From Cymbomonas tetramitiformis (lineage: Eukaryota; Chlorophyta; Pyramimonadophyceae; Pyramimonadales; Pyramimonadaceae), in contig LGRX02027718.1 of assembly GCA_001247695.2 (NCBI GenBank), positions 1-64,000 of the forward strand: a stretch of DNA of 64,000 nucleotides. The letters run 5' to 3'. The notes beneath the pieces are model-generated. The model ran no database searches, had not been told where the DNA came from, and saw only the letters and a program-made list of their open reading frames with translations. The stretch's first letter is position 1, and every line of letters begins with the position of its first letter. Of the stretch, positions 1 through 9,956 are shown in pieces. A program made the translations under genes and the position numbers.

Positions 1-3
1 GGC

Positions 4-92
4 CGTTCATTAGCTAATGAACGATTCCTGCAGCCAAAGTGTCTGATTGTGAGTCGCGCTTTGGCCAAAGGCCGTTCATTAGCTAATGAACG
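4..92. repeat. Two copies of a 20-bp perfect palindrome at the window edge
   Basis: The palindrome CGTTCATTAGCTAATGAACG is present at 4-23 and again at 73-92, 69 bp apart, each preceded by GGC. The same 20-mer is the core of the 67-bp satellite at 1681-2187. Both copies lie in the probable intron of the leftward gene at 112-774. The near-equal spacing (69 versus 67 bp) suggests this is the edge of a related array that continues left of the window. Confidence 0.9.
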
Positions 93-111
93 AGTTCAAA
101 AATAAACATAC

Positions 112-774
112 CTGCTTCTTGCCCAAAAAGTATTTGAAGTCGAACTTGTCCTCAGATCGAAAGCTGTTTTTTAGCAAGTCCTTCACGAAGAATTCCTTTC
201 TATCTTTTTGCGACATACTGAAAATATTTTCGCGAAAAGACTGAATATCTGCAGATGAGAAAGATAGACAGCAGTGCGACTTGCAATTGCACTTAATTGT
301 TTCTGCCATTGATATACTGTCAGCCTGCAAATGTCGCTGCTTAATACTAATTACGCCCGTATATTGTTTCTTGCGTATGTCGGATTCGTACGGTTTGCGC
401 ACGACAATCTGCTTGTTTACTTCACCATTTAAACAAACAAGAGGGTCTTCATTCCTCAAGTCCAAACTTGTCTCTGAAAATTCAGTATCAAGTCTGCTTT
501 TTATCTCTTGTAAGTCAATTTCGCGCAAAGCGCGTGACCCGGAAACGCGTGAAGAATTAGAGCTAACTTCCGATCTACACGTCAAAGGCGCGTTCCAAAG
601 AACCAATTGCGTATTCGCGCTTGGGGCTGTGCTTGGAATTGGCTCATGATTGAAAAAGTCAGCCCCTATTTCCATAGAATCTTCAATAACTATTCCCGGG
701 CACGGTTTGCAGATAATCTCGCAACCTTCATCGAAAGGAATAGAAAACATATTTTCGTCAAAATTAGCCGTCAT
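112..774 (-). CDS. First visible exon of an unknown gene with a Cys-rich, transposase-like N-terminal segment (partial)
   Basis: The leftward open frame runs from an upstream stop near 846. The first ATG is at 774-772. A near-consensus splice donor (AAGCAG|GTATGT) ends the exon at 112, so the rest lies left of the window. The predicted piece is about 221 residues. Its C-terminal part has a C-x-C-x3-CC cluster followed by a charged helix-rich stretch (around 'FSSADIQSFRENIFSMS'). From memory, this layout resembles the region that precedes DDE domains in several uncharacterised eukaryotic transposable-element proteins. I see no catalytic domain in the window. It is divergent from the rightward ORF at 1099. 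The transposase reading is an inference; it could equally be a host gene. Upstream in-frame codons exist but none is ATG. Confidence 0.45.
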
Positions 775-1098
775 TAGCTTATGAAGCCGTTTTTTACGTT
801 CTAAAAATGATATAGACTTGCGAGTCAACCAAGAATTTCTATCTTACTGAATCGATCGATCCTCGATTTCAGCACAAATGACACCAGGATATCTTAAAAT
901 CATATCCTTGATCTGAACAGACCGAATCAAAAAGCGACAGCGCATGTCATTTTTGATTAAAATTGACATCGATATTCGACATGTCATTTTTAGCCGCCAG
1001 AAATGACTTTTAATATTGTGCTAAAGTTACATCACTTTTTCAAAGTTCTTTCACACACCCCCCTTTCACAGTTGACAGCCAATTTCTCTCATTTCGCA

Positions 1099-1776
1099 AT
1101 GGCGACACTCGAAACATTTCAAGCACTGAGGGCTCAACATATTTTCCAGCTCTATCTTGGTAACAAGTGGAGCATTGTTAGAACCCTTGAAGCCGACGAT
1201 CCTCCGGACAGTTTGCAATTAGTGATTCACTCTGATGACCCTGCCGAGCAAAATGAAGAAATGATTTTTAGTTTTCCTAAGTTTACCTCTTCGACTGTAC
1301 TCGGGGGTAGCCTCCTTCCTGAGAAACGCGTAGCGTACAGTATCATTGAGAACGAGACTCCAATTCTGTATTTCGTCGCGTACAAAAACAGAAAGCTTAC
1401 TGTGATCGAATTAGACAGCGCAAACTTTGAGGAAGCCTTGAGCCTTCCAAAGCACACAAATCGGCTTTTGGCTTTTCAAAGTTTGAAAACTAGAGCAGCA
1501 GAAGAAAATAAAAGCAAAGAATTCTATCTAGCGAGCTATGTAAACCAGGCGTGGAAAGCGTCGATTACAGCTCCTTTCTGGCAAAGCAGGAGACCAGCGG
1601 GAGTGATCGATGACCTCGGACTTGCTGGCGAGGTACCATTTGTAGAGGCTTCGGTACGTCCCTTTCATGCCCTGCGCCTGGACTGGGGCGGAAAGCGTTC
1701 ATTAGCTAATGAACGCTTTCGGCCTCGAAACGCGCGCCCTGAGCCTAAACTGGGGCGGAAAGCGTTCATTAGCTAA
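1099..1776 (+). CDS. Unrecognised ORF ending inside the palindromic satellite
   Basis: An open frame starts at ATG 1003, but ATG 1099 (context CGCAATGG) looks like the better start and gives about 225 residues. I do not recognise the protein. It is a mixed alpha/beta-looking sequence with no membrane segment or zinc motif. The last 30 or so codons read into the 67-bp repeat array and stop there, so the genuine C-terminus probably lies earlier. A possible donor, GAG|GTACCA at 1633, would splice before the array. The gene is divergent from 112-774 and upstream of the methyltransferase-like gene, so all three could belong to one mobile element, but nothing proves it. Confidence 0.4.
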   Translation: MATLETFQALRAQHIFQLYLGNKWSIVRTLEADDPPDSLQLVIHSDDPAEQNEEMIFSFPKFTSSTVLGGSLLPEKRVAYSIIENETPILYFVAYKNRKLTVIELDSANFEEALSLPKHTNRLLAFQSLKTRAAEENKSKEFYLASYVNQAWKASITAPFWQSRRPAGVIDDLGLAGEVPFVEASVRPFHALRLDWGGKRSLANERFRPRNARPEPKLGRKAFIS

Positions 1777-2187
1777 TGAACGCTTTCGGCCCCGAAACGC
1801 GCGCCCTGAGCCCTGACCGGGGCGGAAAGCGTTCATTAGCTAATGAACGCTTTCGGCCTCGAAACGCGCGCCCTGAGCCCTGACCGGGGCGGAAAGCGTT
1901 CATTAGCTAATGAACGCTTTCGGCCCCGAAACGCGCGCCCTGCGCCTGGACCGGGGCGGAAAGCGTTCATTAGCTAATGAACGCCTTCCGCCTCGAACCG
2001 CGCGCCCTGAGCCCTGACCGGGGCGGAAGGCGTTCATTAGCTAATGAACGCCTTCCGCCTCGAACCGCGCGCCCTGAGCCCTGACCGGGGCGGAAGGCGT
2101 TCATTAGCTAATGAACGCCTTCCGCCTCGAACCGCGCGCCCTGAGCCCTGACCGGGGCGGAAGGCTTTCATTAGCTAATGAACAGTT
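1681..2187. repeat. 67-bp tandem satellite, eight units, each with a perfect palindrome
   Basis: Palindromes start at 1691, 1758, 1825, 1892, 1959, 2026, 2093 and 2160, an exact 67-bp period. The core is CGTTCATTAGCTAATGAACG. In early units it extends to a 30-bp perfect palindrome (GAAAG...CTTTC arms, e.g. 1691-1720). In later units the flanks change together (GAAGG...CCTTC), so the pairing is kept. Spacers are GC-rich (GAAACGCGCGCCCTGAGCC type). The final unit is degenerate and supplies the ATG at 2178 of the next gene. Confidence 0.97.
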
Positions 2188-5155
2188 TCGTCTTGTCCCA
2201 GGCTGCCAGGAGAACGGATGTGCAGCGTGCTGCCGAACGCGCCCTTCAAGGACCTAGTGGCTCCAGAGCTTTTACTGGAGCGGGCACCAATGTGGATATG
2301 TCTCAAGTGGCCACCCCATCTGAGGCAAGGAAGGCAGCCGAGGTGGCTGCACATGGGTGGCACGCTAAGCTAACAGTGGAGCATGCAGCAAAGATGGATT
2401 TTGAGGAGAAAGCAAAGCTGTGCAGGCAAATCGAGATGGAGCACCGGTGGCCGAACCCGATGGATTTCGACGAGGCGGCGGAGAAAGGGAGTGTGTTTCG
2501 TCTCCCCATTGAATGCCTGTACCACGCGACTGGGTACGAGGCCTGCCGGGATCAAGAGAGGGGCTGTGTGAACGAGATCAAGTCCAGCAGGAAGGAGAAC
2601 CCGTGGGCCCCTTTCAATGCGGGTCTTGTTGCGATCGACGATGTCAAAACCCGTGCCGAATTCTCCCTGAAAAAAGCTCTCGGGGGAGAATACAGAGGCA
2701 AGGTTTTTGGGCACCAGCACTGTTATCAAGCCACCGACGAGTGTCACGAGGAAATCCCGTTGGAGATAGCTTTCCAGTTCTTCGAGAGCAAGATCTACAT
2801 CGGTCTCACGCCTGACATGATTCGGTTCTTAGGCGAGATGCAGAACCAAATCGACCAGAAGACGAAAGGCAAAGACCACACTCAGTTCATGCAAGGGCTT
2901 CGTTCGACCCTTTTCGAAAAGAATGGGGTCGTGTACAAGGTTTACCGAGAAGCGTTGATCTCCGAGTTCGTCGCCGGTGTCCCCGAGGACACCGAAGAGG
3001 GTACCCCTTATCAACCTGGGTATTACGAGGTCGGAGGGCTGGTGCAAAAAATGGCGGAGTTCGAATCAGAGCATGGATTTGCAGTCCCGGATATCGAGAA
3101 ATATCCCAAGGGATTCCAGTACATACATCGAGGATGTGGAGACGTCTGAGCGCGAGGGAGACCTTGAGACCCTCCCTGAGGTAGACGTGACGGTGAAGAC
3201 GCTGGAGGATGACATCAACGCTCACCTCGATCGGGTCACAAGTTGGTACCACGTAATGTCTCACTTGAACCAGTCGATGGAGACGCATGTGAAGGAAGTA
3301 GCGATGTCGAAGCATTCTGTGTTCGGCGGCGTGCAAATCAACCACTACTTCATGCACTGGACAATTGCCAATTTCCGGCCGCAGACGTGGGACCTCTGCG
3401 TTAAGATCGTGGAGGCTTACAGAAGGTTTGACCTGAAGGGCATGAAAAACCCTTTGGCTTCGAAGACCAAAAAGCGCAAGGCCTCATCTTCGCCCGCTAA
3501 GGGACCCGCCAAGAAAGCTGGCAAAAAAGGCACCTCCAACCGACAGGTAAATTACTTTTTACTTTTGCTTCAAACAGTGTTTACCCCCCAAAGCATCCTT
3601 TTCTATATTTTAAGACATTCTAAAAATGTTTTTTTTACTTGCAGATGGAAGACGAGGTGCAACGAGGAGGCGGGGACCACGGAGCGGGCTCGTCTAAAGG
3701 GGGAGGCATTTTGGTGGAAGAAGCTCAGTTTCTCCACAATGCCAAATCCATGGGTATGACGTTCTGGATTAACTTGGGCGGCTTGGCGGGGGAGGCGGAG
3801 TTCGACAAGGTGGACACGTATCTGCGCCTGATTATTCAGAAGGAGTTGTCGGTAAAAGAGGGGGGCCTGATGATAAGCCAGTTCAAGAAGGAACGCATGG
3901 TGCAGAAGCACTTGGTGTCCGCGGCGGGATTGCAAACCTGGGACGCATTCAAGGCCGAGTTCACCCCCTACTGGAGCTCCCAAGAGAAAATCGAGTCGTT
4001 GATCGGCTGCTTACCTTCAACTCAGGGGGGAGCGCGCCGGGGGGGTCTGGGGAAGTTCCGCACGCGATCTTGAATTACGTCGAGAACGCGCGGGCGAATC
4101 TCCAAGAAGCGCAGGCGCCACGCGCGGGGCACATCCTAGGCTTGCAACAGGTCGAGGTGAAAGTCGACATCAAACTCTATCGGGAGGCGCGGACCGAGGG
4201 GCCGGAGCTTAATAAGGTTCCAGGAGAGGCAGGCCTTGAGGACGACGAGCCCACACATGAGACGAACGTGCCGATGTTCCCTCGTTGGAAGATCGTCAAG
4301 GGCAGCATGAGCGATATGAAGGACGTCCCGAGGCTGCCCTTCACGGGGACGATCATCGACTGCAATTACGCCCTTGACAAGGAGAAGACTCCCGCCGCGA
4401 TGACCAAGGAGGAGGTGCAACCGTTCCTGGAGTCTTTCAACGCCAACACCACCGCCCCGGCATGGACTATCGCTATCTTTTGCGGTTTCGTCCAACAAAG
4501 CGATTTCCTGGAGGTGATTGACAATTACTGCTCCGGCCGCGCGGAGCGGTTCTTCTGGCACAAGCAGAACGTGAACATGAACCCCAACAGGACCGTGCGC
4601 TACAATGACGTTGAATGTGGCGTCCTGGGGTACCATGTAAAGAGCGATGCCCAGGGGGAGTCTACTAAAAAGCCGGAGTGGATGTTCAACTTTGATACTG
4701 GAGAAGGTGAACGTGTGAGCCGCGCGTCACTTTTGCGCGGCTTCCCGGTTGTGCACCAGATGTTCAAACGCGACAACAAAGCCGTGAATAACCATCAAAA
4801 ACCCCAAGCTCTGTTGATGGAGCTGATCCAGTGCCACATGCTCGGTGACAATCCGGGCAAGATGGATGAGAACGGCCATCCACTCAACTGGATTCTCGAC
4901 GCTTGCTGCGGCGTCGGCTCGACGTCCATGGCCGCCATGAGGTGTGGTATGAACGCGATCGGCTTCGACCACGACCAGTTCATGGTCAGCTCTGCGCAGC
5001 AACGGCTGATCAATTTCGACAACGAGCCCGATCAGGACGCCGAGACGAAGCCAAAACAGAAGAGCGAACCGACGGCGAAGGGCAAGGAAGCGGCCACTGC
5101 CGAATCTGAGGAAGAAGAGAATGATGAAGATGAGGAAGATGAGAATGATGAATAA
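2178..5155 (+). pseudogene. Multi-domain gene with C-terminal beta-class N4/N6 DNA methyltransferase fold, broken by two frame changes
   Basis: Three open frames follow one another. The first is 2178 to about 3110. The second runs from about 3110 to 3546, then a 98-bp intron. The third runs 3645 to about 4010 and shifts frame again into an ORF ending at 5155. The N-terminal two thirds are unrecognised; a basic Lys/Ala-rich stretch precedes the intron. The last 360 residues carry the layout of beta-class amino-methyltransferases: a motif IV position reading DCNYAL, a hydrophobic strand and 'FFWHKQN', then KPQALLMELI, then the AdoMet motif LDACCGVGST followed by 'AIGFDHDQF'. The normal (D/N/S)PPY is therefore lost, so catalysis is doubtful. 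An acidic Glu/Asp tail closes the protein. The start is ATG 2178, because a TAG lies in frame at 2172. A mobile-element origin is inferred from the satellite and the methyltransferases elsewhere in the window. Confidence 0.6.
3547..3644 (+). other. Spliceosomal intron, 98 bp
   Basis: CAG|GTAAAT opens it at 3547 and a T-rich tract ending in TTACTTGCAG closes it at 3644. Removing it joins phase 0 to phase 0 (Arg-Gln to Met-Glu-Asp). The intron is much more AT-rich than its exons. Confidence 0.85.
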
Positions 5156-5179
5156 AATAGTAGGATTTGTCGACCGCCC

Positions 5180-5198
5180 TGACTGATAGTATCAGTCA
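5180..5198. other. Short perfect hairpin 25 bp after the methyltransferase-like gene
   Basis: TGACTGATA-G-TATCAGTCA is a perfect 9-bp stem with a one-base centre. It lies just after the stop codon at 5155. It may be a 3'-end element or chance. Confidence 0.5.
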
Positions 5199-6835
5199 TG
5201 CCTCGACGGTATAGGGTGAAAAGTACTCTACTCGTAAACATTTGAATAAAGAATGATACATGTATGCATATTTCGGTGTTTTCATTGTACGCATACTGCA
5301 CTTTTCTACCGTGTTGCCTTTATGTATCCCTATTTCGCGCATAAATATCACTAAACCCTGATTTTTTTGAAATATATATAAATCCAAAAATGACATATGA
5401 TAATATCATTTTCATCCAATAGTGTGTTTGAAAGGTTCAGGAAACTCAGCAGAATCTCGGAAAAGGCCCTATTCTGGGAATTTCGAAAGTGCACGGGGCT
5501 GCATGTGCATCCCCAAAGGCTCTGACGGGCAACCTGACGAAAAGGTGCCCGGTCAGCGGGGAACCCTCAAGGGGAAGGCAAGAAGGGACGGCTCAGGCTC
5601 AAGAACTTCGCAGCGAAGGCCGAGTGGACTGGTGGGCTCGACTTCAAAAGGGAGGCCAAGGTCCAGCGGCCAGCAGAGACCAAATTCACAGCTCGCTCGG
5701 GCTGGTTGAAAAGGTTGAATTCAGCCCCCGAGCCGGGCCAACCAGCCCGAGTGGGAATGCCCAAAGCCGGCAGCAGCAGTCGGCACTGAACTCACAGGGG
5801 TCGGCTCAGGCCACGTCAGCAAACGTACACAGTTGGACGATGTCTGAGAATTCATGGTGTCCAGGCAGAGGTCGAGTGTGGTGAATCCACTCGGCAGTCA
5901 TACAGCCAGAAAGCGCGTGAATGCACACTTGAAAACGGCAAAACGGGGCCCGGAAAGAGGAGCAGTCGTCTCTTTGGAGTCTGAAAAGTCGTCAGAGGTG
6001 TTGAGTTGGGACGCCGTCTAAAGTAGCCGAGCTTAGCCGAGCGTGCTGACTTTCCATACTTGTGCTGAATTCGGGTTGTTTGAAAAGGAAAGCTGCTGGC
6101 CGTCTCGGCGTCGCCGTGCACCTTCTCAACACTCTCAGGATGGGAATTCACGGGAGTGCGAACTATCGCGCCTCACCTGAGAATTCCCTCGGGAACTTGG
6201 TAAAGAAAAGTGGTCGCAAACGACGAAGACGATGTCTTCGTGCGAACACGGAGAAGAAGGCAGCAGCGGCGTTAGTGAATGAAGTTAAGGCTGAGCTGCG
6301 GCACGCACACATACCGCAAACGCACGCACGCACGCATGAATTCAGGGTACACTTTTGCGCGCCTGTTTATTGCTGTGGAGTGAATTCAGAGGTGTTCCGG
6401 GCTCCTCGTGGGCATAGCGAGTTCCTGCACGACTGCCCGTTCCTTGCGAGAATAATATAACATTTACGCTGAGAATAATGACAATGTCATGAGTCCGCTG
6501 TAATCCTGCAAGCAGGCAACTGTAGAACGGAGGGAGCTGAAATCATCCTCATAGCGCGCCCCGAAGGGCTCATCTAGGTCGGATCAACCTAGGAAACCGC
6601 GGCATGACAAAACTACGCAGAGCGCTAAAAAGGTCGTGCCGGCAGAGAAGCAGCAGAGGAGGTGGAAGTGGAGCGAGGCTGCATCTGTGGTGGAAAAAGA
6701 GGGCGGAAGCGAGGCGGAGGAAGAACGGTGGTGGGGTCGGGAAGGCGGAGGGAGCGGGAGTGTGGGGTGGGAGGGGGCTAAGGTAGGAGGGGGGACCCTC
6801 CTACCTAAGAGGGGGGGGGAGTGTTAATAAAGTGT
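5199..6835. other. Long stretch without a supported gene; GAATTC-rich
   Basis: No open frame here shows a recognisable domain. The stretch holds an unusual cluster of GAATTC hexamers (about 5717, 5848, 6065, 6142, 6180, 6338 and 6381), a short CGCA run near 6320, and a strongly purine-biased segment from about 6600 to 6780. The cluster resumes beyond the LINE fragment at about 7711, 7729 and 7826, so the LINE piece probably landed inside this sequence. Confidence 0.6.
6776..6812. other. Hairpin next to the LINE 3' fragment
   Basis: AGGTAGGAGGG and CCCTCCTACCT form an 11-bp perfect stem around a short G/A loop. On the minus strand it lies beyond the end of the LINE fragment ORF. The full-length LINE has a comparable stem (CCCTAGCCCCATGGGGGCTG region, near 27309) just after its stop. 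A 3'-UTR recognition hairpin is possible for this LINE family. Confidence 0.5.
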
Positions 6836-6874
6836 TCACCTGAATGAAGAGAAGAGAAAGGGTGGAAATGATAG

Positions 6875-7605
6875 TCATTCAAGGGAGGTCAGGAGAAAAA
6901 CATGTTTTGCTCTTTCAACAGCTTCTTCTTCAGTGGTACCCGTAATTCGGCTAAGAGTGGTTCTGAAAGGGTCATGGATCTCGACCCTAGCATGACCATT
7001 AAGGAAGGCGTCACGTCTAATGCGGGTGTGGTATCTGCACAGTCTGGAAAGCTTCTTGAGGAGAGGCTTCAGTCTTCTCTGGTGAACCCCTATGGTGCTA
7101 AGAACCTGTCCAAAGTGCTTCGGAAGGTATCCCATCAATGTAAGTTCTTTGGGCCACGTTACAGTCCCTGCAAATGGTTTGTTGTCCTTGTTCGTGTAGG
7201 ACGTGTCACAGTGTCCTCCGTAGTATTCTGTTGGGTGGGCACTCTGGCGGCTCTCCTGCGAGAGGGGCCACGGGCAGAGGCTGTCGGGGATGACAAGTTT
7301 CCTTTCACCCAGGACTTCCTGCCAGATCTCGGGGTCAACTCCGGTGCAGTTCAGTCTTCTGTCAGTAATCTTCTTCTCAGGAAGGACATTGATGTACCAC
7401 CTTGCAATCTTTTTCTGCGCCCCACTCCAGTCATGAGCAGGAAAGTCTTGGCTCGGAGGGCTATCAATGGCAATAATACAGACATCTGAGAAATCATCTT
7501 TGTAACATCCTCCACCCGGGAGAACATATGGGTCATCCCCCGTCCAGTAGCCGTGTGGAATGAGAGAACACACGGAAAGCTTTCACCTATCACACGGTGC
7601 CTCGG
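6875..7605 (-). pseudogene. 5'-truncated 3' end of a LINE, same family as the 27.3-42 kb element
   Basis: The 232-residue frame aligns by eye with the extreme C-terminus of the large LINE ORF2. Shared landmarks in order are 'IPHGYWTGDDPYVLPGGGCYK' against 'IPHDYWSGKGPYTMPGEGCYK', then 'WPKELTLMGYLPKHFG' against 'WPEELAIMGYLPEGFG', then 'LKPLLKKLSRLCR' against 'VKTLLKKLSRMCR'. Homology stops abruptly near 7605, as expected for 5' truncation during reverse transcription. This segment follows the Dam-like NPPF motif in the full element, so only the tail of that domain is kept. It is a different subfamily member, not a recent copy. Confidence 0.88.
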
Positions 7606-8835
7606 GCTCACCTCGACTGCGTGGAGCTGCGGCCTCCAGTGCTGCGGATTCGCCTTCCGTTATGCGAGTGTGGATATACGCCTAGGCGGTATGGCTGCGC
7701 GAGCGAGGTTGCGAATTCGGGGTCGCTGAATTCAGGCTATGCGCTACGTGCGGAACGCGTATCGGACAAACTGTCCCTGACTGATTCAAACGGGCGCTGG
7801 GTGCGTGAGGATTTGCAACGTCGCTGTGAATTCAGCGAGGAGAAATATATTCGATACAAATTTACGCAAGGCCAAGATGATTTTGAAAGGTTCAGAGTTA
7901 TCTGCAGAATGTTTGAAAAGTGTCTCTATTTCTCTTAAGAAGCTAATTTCCTATAGCTGCAGTGAGGCATTTGGCGACCTTTCGGTTCGCGATGTTTCGC
8001 CTCCTCCAATCAGTGGTCTGTTCCTGCATTTGAACTGTCGCCAAATGCTACATTCCGTTGGTGACTCTTGAGGTACCACATTTTGAAGCTAGCTGTTGTT
8101 GTGACGCGATGTCATCTGTGGTGCGTCGGTGGTGAGTTGTTGTGCACTTCCTTGCTTGGAGCGCTGCGCAGCGCTTCGCGTCGTTCTCGTTGGCGTTGCT
8201 GGCGCCAGCTGTGAGCCGGCGCGGCGACCCGGAGGTTTCGTCCACGTGGAGCGGCTGAGATGCTGTGGTGCCTGTGACATTCTTCGATCTTCACACGGCC
8301 GTGGATGAGCTCAGCCCGGTCCGGTGGATCTCGTGTGACACCCGGGTGGGAACCGTTCTGCTTGAGAGCGTTCTGAGAGAAAAGCATTTTGATGAACAGG
8401 AGCTGGGCCCGAATGAACACAGCTCGGCTTTGGAGTTGCTGTCGTACGTGATGACGTGGCTGTCGTGCTGCTGAATGACTGATTGCGATATTTTGGGGAA
8501 CGCGGTGGCTGAAGCGCCGTGTGTGGCGTCTGTGGTTGCTGTGCCGGGGTGCTGCTGTCGTGACGAGTCGTATCGTAGTGCATTGGCGTATTTTGGGGTG
8601 TAATTAAATGCGTGACAAGCGTCGTTGGGCGGATAACTGATTGTGAGGAGGGGGCTGTCTGAGGGGCACCGTACTGATCGCGTGTTTCACGGGGGATCGA
8701 CTCGCGACAGAGGGTGGGCCTGTGAGATCTGCCCCTGTAGGGGCAGCGGTCAGAAGGGCTTGCCTTCAGACGTGTGTGCCGGCATCTGCGTTCCTGGTGG
8801 CTCGCCGAAGCTGTTGCGTTTATAATTGGAGTTCC
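7606..8835. other. No supported gene
   Basis: Long frames on the minus strand (for example 8311-8928) are low-complexity, rich in Ser, Pro, Thr and Arg, and match nothing I know. I see only the tail of the GAATTC cluster (7711-7831). Confidence 0.6.
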
Positions 8836-9320
8836 TGGTATAACCGTTACAATGGGTATAACCGTTATAGTGGGTATAACTCGCTGGGCACGGGGAAATA
8901 GGCAGACTGGGGAAAAATGGTGCTGCATGGTGAGGGAAAATGGAAATAACTGAGTGTGAACGTAGGTATGATCTGTCTGAAAGGGGTGGTGGGGGTGTAG
9001 CGGGGCTGAGACAAGGGGGGGAAGACCCTGTTGCTGGAGGTATCTGAGTACGAAAGCGGGGCGAAGGCGTGACCGGGTGTGAAATACTGGGTATAACGGG
9101 TATAATGGATATACCGGGTATAATGGGTATAACGGGTATAACCGTTATGACGAGTATAACTAGTTGGGCGGGGTGGGGTTAGTCGACTGGGGGAAAATAG
9201 TGTTGCAGGGTGGGGAAAATGGAAATAACTGAGTGTGAACGTGGGTATGATCTGTCTGAAGGGTTGGCAGGGATGTGGCGAAGCTGAGACGCGGGGGGGG
9301 AGACCCTGTCGGGGGCTGCA
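8836..9320. repeat. 279-bp tandem duplication with GGTATAAC arrays
   Basis: The segment 'TGGAAATAACTGAGTGTGAA' occurs at 8941 and again at 9220, a 279-bp shift. Each copy begins with a run of GGTATAACCG/GGTATAATG octamer-like units (8836-8880 and about 9092-9160) and ends in a G-rich 'GAGACCCTG' block. The second copy has the longer array. No coding frame follows it. Confidence 0.85.
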
Positions 9321-9956
9321 AAGGGGTCCCCCCCCGACCCCAGGGTTGGGCGTGTCCATAGTTGTGACAGGGAGCCACGCGGAGACTCGGAAGACGCACG
9401 CAGGAGGGGACTCATTCGGAGGAGAATTCTCGGTCGCAGGACGAGACCTAGAACCACTACGGGTGCGGACTGCCCTCCGCAGAACATTAATTGCTGCTGC
9501 GGCGAAACTCATGATTGTCGTAGAAGGAAAAAATGAGTTAGAAACGCAGGATAAAGCGCAGAGTCGTCAGCAGGCAGGAAAAGCGGAGCACGATTTTCAA
9601 ACTAAAAGCGACACATATGCGGCACTTCGACTTCGAAGCTGGAGGTGAACAGCCACACCGTGATCCTTCATCTCCCCGATCCGGGAAGCGAAATCAGCCG
9701 ATCCGCCTCCTGGATGACGGTCATCGCTGATGACGGGCGGGGGGGGATCCTGACGACCAACAGGCCTACAGTAGCGGAGATCTCAAAATTGAGATCGACC
9801 AAGCCTAGTAACACTATAAAACTGGTAAGTTTAAAAAACAGTAGGCGAGAATGAGAGAAGAGTTTCCTGCTTGAGATCTCGTCTCTCGTCTAGGTCTGGT
9901 GAGAAGTGATTTGCATGTACCAAACCTATTACACGAGTGATCTGATCACGTCGATA

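Noticed and set aside
1681..2187. Possible CRISPR array (regular repeats with spacers)
   Set aside because: The spacers are themselves repeated and the unit is a simple tandem satellite; the context is eukaryotic with introns.
2303..5109. Minus-strand ORFs opposite the 2.2-5.2 kb gene
   Set aside because: Antisense shadows of a GC-rich coding region; the plus strand has the intron and recognisable motifs.
6604..6827. Short Arg/Gly/Glu-rich plus-strand ORFs
   Set aside because: Translations of a purine-biased stretch in all frames; no support for coding.
8311..9512. Minus-strand ORFs of 205 and 215 residues
   Set aside because: Low-complexity Ser/Pro/Thr/Tyr-rich translations of TATAAC arrays and G-rich tracts; no domain, no start context.
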